Origin: JBCBJZ01 sp038522635
Lineage (GTDB): Bacteria > Pseudomonadota > Alphaproteobacteria > Rhizobiales > Hyphomicrobiaceae
Reading direction: 5' to 3'
NCBI GenBank assembly: GCA_038522635.1
Contig: JBCBJZ010000082.1
Location: forward strand, 1-16,081
Length of the DNA: 16,081 bases
Shown: piece after piece, positions 13,353-16,081 of the stretch
Position numbering within the stretch: the stretch's first letter is position 1
How the letters are laid out: every line of letters begins with the position of its first letter
The notes under the pieces: model-generated
What the model saw: only the letters and a program-made list of their open reading frames with translations
Told to the model about the DNA's origin: nothing
Databases searched by the model: none
Position numbers and translations under genes: made by a program

Positions 13353-14534
13353 ATGAGGATCACCGACATCCGTGAGGCGGTCGCGCCGATCGCCTCCCCC
13401 ATGCGCAACGCCTACATCGCGTTCGATACGATGAGCGCGAGCGTTATCGCGCTGCACACCGATGTGGTGCGCGAGGGCAAGCCGGTGGTCGGCTACGGCT
13501 TCTCATCGAACGGGCGTTACGCGCAAGGCGGCATCCTGCGCGAACGGTTTCTGCCGCGCTTGCACAACGCCGATCCAGCGACGCTTGTCGATGCCGACCA
13601 CGACAATCTCGACCCCTTCGCGATCCAACGCACGGTGCTCGCCAACGAGAAACCGGGCGGCCACGGCGACCGTGCGCATGCGGCGGGCGCGCTCGACATG
13701 GCGGTCTGGGATGCGGTTGCGAAGATCGCCGGCAAACCGCTTTGGCGGGTGCTGTCGGAGCGCTATAATTCCAAGCACTTCGACACCAAGATTTTCGTCT
13801 ATCCGGGCGGTGGCTACTATTATCCGGGCAAGGAACTTGAGGGCCTGCGCGGGGAAATGACGACGTACCTCGATCAAGGCTACAAGGCCGTCAAGATGAA
13901 GATCGGCGGCGCGTCGATGGAGACCGATTTAGAGCGCATCGATGCCGTGATCGATCTGCTGCGCGGCCGCGGCGGGGCTAGCACCGACCTCGCGGTCGAC
14001 GCGAACGGACGGTTCAACATGCGCACCGCGCTGCGGTATGCTGAGAGCCTCAGCGCCCGCGATCTGTTGTGGTTTGAAGAGGCGTGCGACCCGCTTGACT
14101 ATCAGGCGAACGCGGTTGTGGCCCACGCTTACCCTGGCGCGATGGCAACCGGTGAAAACCTTTTCTCCGCCGTTGATGCCCGCAACCTCCTGCGCTACGG
14201 CGGCCTGCGCCCCGACAGGGACTGGATTCAACTCGATCCGGCATTGAGCTACGGCCTCACGCACTACCTTGATCTGTTGCGCACCGTCATCAAACCGATG
14301 GGCTGGCTGCGCCGCCGCCTCATCCCACACGGCGGGCATCAGTTGGCGCTGCACATGGCGGCCGGGCTGCAATTGGGCGGATCGGAAAGTTATCCCGGCG
14401 TGTTCCAGCCCTACGGTGGTTTCGCGGACGGTGTGCCGATCATCGAGGGCTACACCACGCTGCCGGACTTGCCGGGCCTGGGCGTCGAAGGGAAGGCTGA
14501 GCTGATCGCGGACTTGCGTCGCCGCCTGGGTTGA
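13353..14534 (+). CDS. tarD: D(-)-tartrate dehydratase, enolase superfamily
   Basis: This 393-residue enzyme closely resembles, along its whole length, the Bradyrhizobium D-tartrate dehydratase as I remember it, for example YGFSSNGRYAQGG, NEKPGGHGDR, DMAVWDAVAKIAGKPL, GGGYYYPGK and RNLLRYGGLRPDRDW. Enolase-superfamily residues are complete: general base lysines in KMK (181-183), metal ligands Asp216 (DANGRF), Glu242 (FEE) and Glu268 (TGENLF), and His326 in PHGGH. It would convert D-tartrate to oxaloacetate with Mg2+ in the cytoplasm. No strong ribosome site precedes the ATG. It lies 204 bp behind the UxaA-type pair on the same strand, suggesting a shared hydroxy-acid catabolic role. No dedicated transporter or regulator is visible in this window. 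Confidence 0.9.
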   Translation: MRITDIREAVAPIASPMRNAYIAFDTMSASVIALHTDVVREGKPVVGYGFSSNGRYAQGGILRERFLPRLHNADPATLVDADHDNLDPFAIQRTVLANEKPGGHGDRAHAAGALDMAVWDAVAKIAGKPLWRVLSERYNSKHFDTKIFVYPGGGYYYPGKELEGLRGEMTTYLDQGYKAVKMKIGGASMETDLERIDAVIDLLRGRGGASTDLAVDANGRFNMRTALRYAESLSARDLLWFEEACDPLDYQANAVVAHAYPGAMATGENLFSAVDARNLLRYGGLRPDRDWIQLDPALSYGLTHYLDLLRTVIKPMGWLRRRLIPHGGHQLALHMAAGLQLGGSESYPGVFQPYGGFADGVPIIEGYTTLPDLPGLGVEGKAELIADLRRRLG

Positions 14535-14552
14535 CCGCAATGCGTGACCATA

Positions 14553-14570
14553 GAGCTTCCAAAGGAACTC
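14553..14570. terminator. Weak hairpin between convergent genes
   Basis: GAG-TTCC (with one bulged C, 14553-14560) can pair with GGAACTC (14564-14570) around AAA, in the 48-bp gap between the convergent tartrate dehydratase and glycosyltransferase stop codons. There is no T tract, so termination is only possible. Confidence 0.25.
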
Positions 14571-14582
14571 GGACATCTGAGC

Positions 14583-15887
14583 CTACAAGCTATCGCGTGA
14601 AGCGGGCAGGCGATGGAGGGCTGCATCGGGCGCTGGTGCGCCCAGCCGGGCAAGCAATTGCTCCCAGGCGGCGATGGCATGGCCAACGTCAAAGGCATCA
14701 TCGAACATCGCCCGCGCATTCACCCCCATCTGGGCGGTCCGTTCGGAATCGCGCGCCAACGCGAGCAACGCTTCGGCAAGCCCCTCGCCATCGCCCGGCG
14801 CCACCGTCAAACCTGCATCACCGGCCTTGAGCAACCGCGCAACCTCGCCGTCGGGATCACCCACAAAGACGGCCGCGCGCCCAGCCGCCGCGATCCCGTA
14901 AATCTTGCTCGGCACGATCAGCCCTTCAAGCTCCGGGCGCAGCGACACCAAATGAACGTCGGGCACCGACAGACTTTCCGCCAGCGCCTCACGCGGCATA
15001 TACGGTTCAAACCGCACCCAGGTCGGGCCTTGCACCTCGACGTGAGCGCGCAACGCTTCGTAAAGCGCGCCGCCACCGATAAAAAGCGCCTGTAACGTGC
15101 GCCCATCGGGCAGCGTAACCTTAGACGTCTGCCCAAACCGCTGATGCAGCGCATCAAAGGCCTGTACGAAGGTCGCCATCTCGTGCGCGCGGCCGAGGTT
15201 GCCCGAATAACCGATGACGAAAGCGCGCTCCAGACCCCAGTCCTTGCGAAGCCCATTGGCGCTTGCTGGCACCGGGCGAACCTCCTCGCCCACGGCCCAG
15301 TTCGCAATGACCGTGGTCTCAATCGTGGGCGCCCAGCTCTTCACGCGCTCTGCCATGCGGGCGCCAAGCACCACGTTGGTCGCGGCCAAGCGGCAGCTGC
15401 GCGTGCGCAAGGCTGCAAGGATGTTGAAGCCCGCACGTTTCCACCAGGCGGCCCGCTCGGGCGAAGCGAGCACCACCTCGGGAAAGATGTCCTGTAGCCA
15501 GTTGACCGCGACCGCGCGGCGCAGGCGGCAGAGGGGCCCGGCGATCACCGACAACATCGGCGGGTCGGTTTTGGCCACCACGACGTCCGCGCGCCGCACG
15601 TGTTTCAGCAGTGAGAACACGAGGCTTGCGTAAAAGGTCGCGTAGTCGATGAATCGCCCCGCGAGCCGACCGCGGCCAAAGCCAGTGCTCCAAATGCGAT
15701 GGACGTGCACGCCCTTGATCGTTTCCGCGGCGCGAAGGCGCTGGCTGGCATCGTCATAACGCAGCCGCGAGGTGATGATGTGGATCTCATGTCCCCGGGC
15801 CGCGAGCGCGAAGGCGAGGTCGGACAGGATTTGCGATGTGGCGGCGTGATCGGGGTAAAAAAACCGATTGATGAAATAGATCGCCAT
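14583..15887 (-). CDS. GT4-type glycosyltransferase (WcaI-like)
   Basis: This glycosyltransferase of about 434 residues has the GT-B layout: an N-terminal acceptor domain (INRFFYPDHAATSQ near the start, and VVAKTDPPMLS and NWLQDIFPE as in WcaI-like enzymes) and a C-terminal nucleotide-sugar domain. The C-terminal domain carries GYSGNLGRAHEM (226-237), Glu321 (ELEGL) and PSKIYGIAAAGRAAVF (326-341). Such enzymes add a sugar to a lipid-linked intermediate of exopolysaccharide or O-antigen at the membrane. No other polysaccharide gene is visible here, so a cluster may continue beyond the right edge. ATG 15887 directly starts the first beta strand; TTG 15908 would add seven residues. No strong ribosome site is seen for either. 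The tail after the Rossmann domain is Ala/Pro-rich. Confidence 0.9.
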   Translation of the reverse strand: MAIYFINRFFYPDHAATSQILSDLAFALAARGHEIHIITSRLRYDDASQRLRAAETIKGVHVHRIWSTGFGRGRLAGRFIDYATFYASLVFSLLKHVRRADVVVAKTDPPMLSVIAGPLCRLRRAVAVNWLQDIFPEVVLASPERAAWWKRAGFNILAALRTRSCRLAATNVVLGARMAERVKSWAPTIETTVIANWAVGEEVRPVPASANGLRKDWGLERAFVIGYSGNLGRAHEMATFVQAFDALHQRFGQTSKVTLPDGRTLQALFIGGGALYEALRAHVEVQGPTWVRFEPYMPREALAESLSVPDVHLVSLRPELEGLIVPSKIYGIAAAGRAAVFVGDPDGEVARLLKAGDAGLTVAPGDGEGLAEALLALARDSERTAQMGVNARAMFDDAFDVGHAIAAWEQLLARLGAPAPDAALHRLPASRDSL

Positions 15888-16044
15888 CACGCGCTCAACG
15901 TCTGCCAAAACAGCTCATGGGCGGCCGACAGCCGTGGTCAGCTGCCCGATGGTGAAAAGCGACACGCTGACCGCCAGATGCTTGCCGCTACCGGCACCGC
16001 CTCACCACCGCGCGGCCGCGATGCCGCAGCCACGCCGCCCTAGA
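15888..16044. other. Upstream region of the glycosyltransferase gene
   Basis: No gene can be supported in these bases on either strand; short frames have no recognisable protein character. The region should contain the promoter of the minus-strand glycosyltransferase, unless an upstream gene outside the window drives it. Confidence 0.35.
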
Positions 16045-16081
16045 GTTCATCCGGTTCAGGTGGAATCACCTGAGGCGAAAG
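16045..16081. repeat. Palindromic repeat element, copy 3 (cut by right edge)
   Basis: This copy starts GTTCATCCGG, continues with the perfect inverted repeat CAGGTG (16057-16062) / CACCTG (16067-16072) around GAAT, then AGGCGAAAG to the edge. It matches copy 1 at 11385 in the 5' arm, loop and GGCGAAAG segment. The expected GATGAAC arm lies beyond the window. It is preceded by CTAGA, like the CTAAA before copy 1. Confidence 0.6.

Noticed and set aside
15888..15960. A possible 3' end of an upstream gene with a TGATG overlap at the glycosyltransferase start (minus strand)
   Set aside because: The frame ending in that TGA has another in-frame stop about 17 codons earlier, so no gene of meaningful length is present.
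1..16081. tRNA/rRNA genes, insertion sequences, CRISPR arrays, prophage or integration sites
   Set aside because: No transposase, integrase or phage-like protein, no regularly spaced repeat array and no tRNA-like cloverleaf was recognised.

Overview
The window is GC-rich DNA with short gaps and no RNA gene, insertion sequence or CRISPR array that I can see. It most likely comes from an alphaproteobacterium, probably of the order Hyphomicrobiales. The clearest taxonomic hint is a protein strongly resembling the D-tartrate dehydratase described from Bradyrhizobium. The assignment is an inference from gene content and composition.

Left part (1-5435): an envelope and signalling group. The 5' end of a membrane-anchored or secreted protein runs off the left edge on the minus strand. 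Divergent from it is a large transmembrane Ser/Thr kinase (cytoplasmic kinase domain, Ala/Pro-rich linker, one membrane helix, seven WD40 repeats predicted outside the cytoplasm). It is followed by a small secreted four-cysteine protein. Convergent to that, with overlapping 3' ends, is a membrane-anchored endonuclease/exonuclease/phosphatase-family enzyme.

Middle part (5436-8274): two tandem DedA-family membrane proteins followed closely by a cytochrome P450 with a disordered N-terminal extension, probably one operon. It ends at a nested inverted repeat that probably terminates transcription from both sides.

Minus-strand operon (11189 to 8274): lipoprotein, short-chain dehydrogenase/reductase, then an acyl-CoA dehydrogenase of the ACAD10/11-like type. 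The first two genes overlap by 4 nt (GTGA), so translation is probably coupled.

Right part (11190-16081): a divergent intergenic region carries three consecutive hairpin-forming palindromes. They lie ahead of a two-subunit UxaA-family dehydratase (SAF-domain small subunit and catalytic large subunit, both with Lys/Ala-rich N-terminal tails) and a D-tartrate dehydratase of the enolase superfamily. These three genes point to catabolism of hydroxy or sugar acids into central metabolism. A convergent GT4-type glycosyltransferase follows. A further copy of the palindromic element from the divergent region is cut by the right edge.

The most unusual items are the dispersed GTTCATC...GATGAAC palindromic element (two copies in one leader and one at the right edge), the kinase/WD40 membrane receptor with its secreted neighbours, and the lipoprotein-SDR-acyl-CoA dehydrogenase operon.
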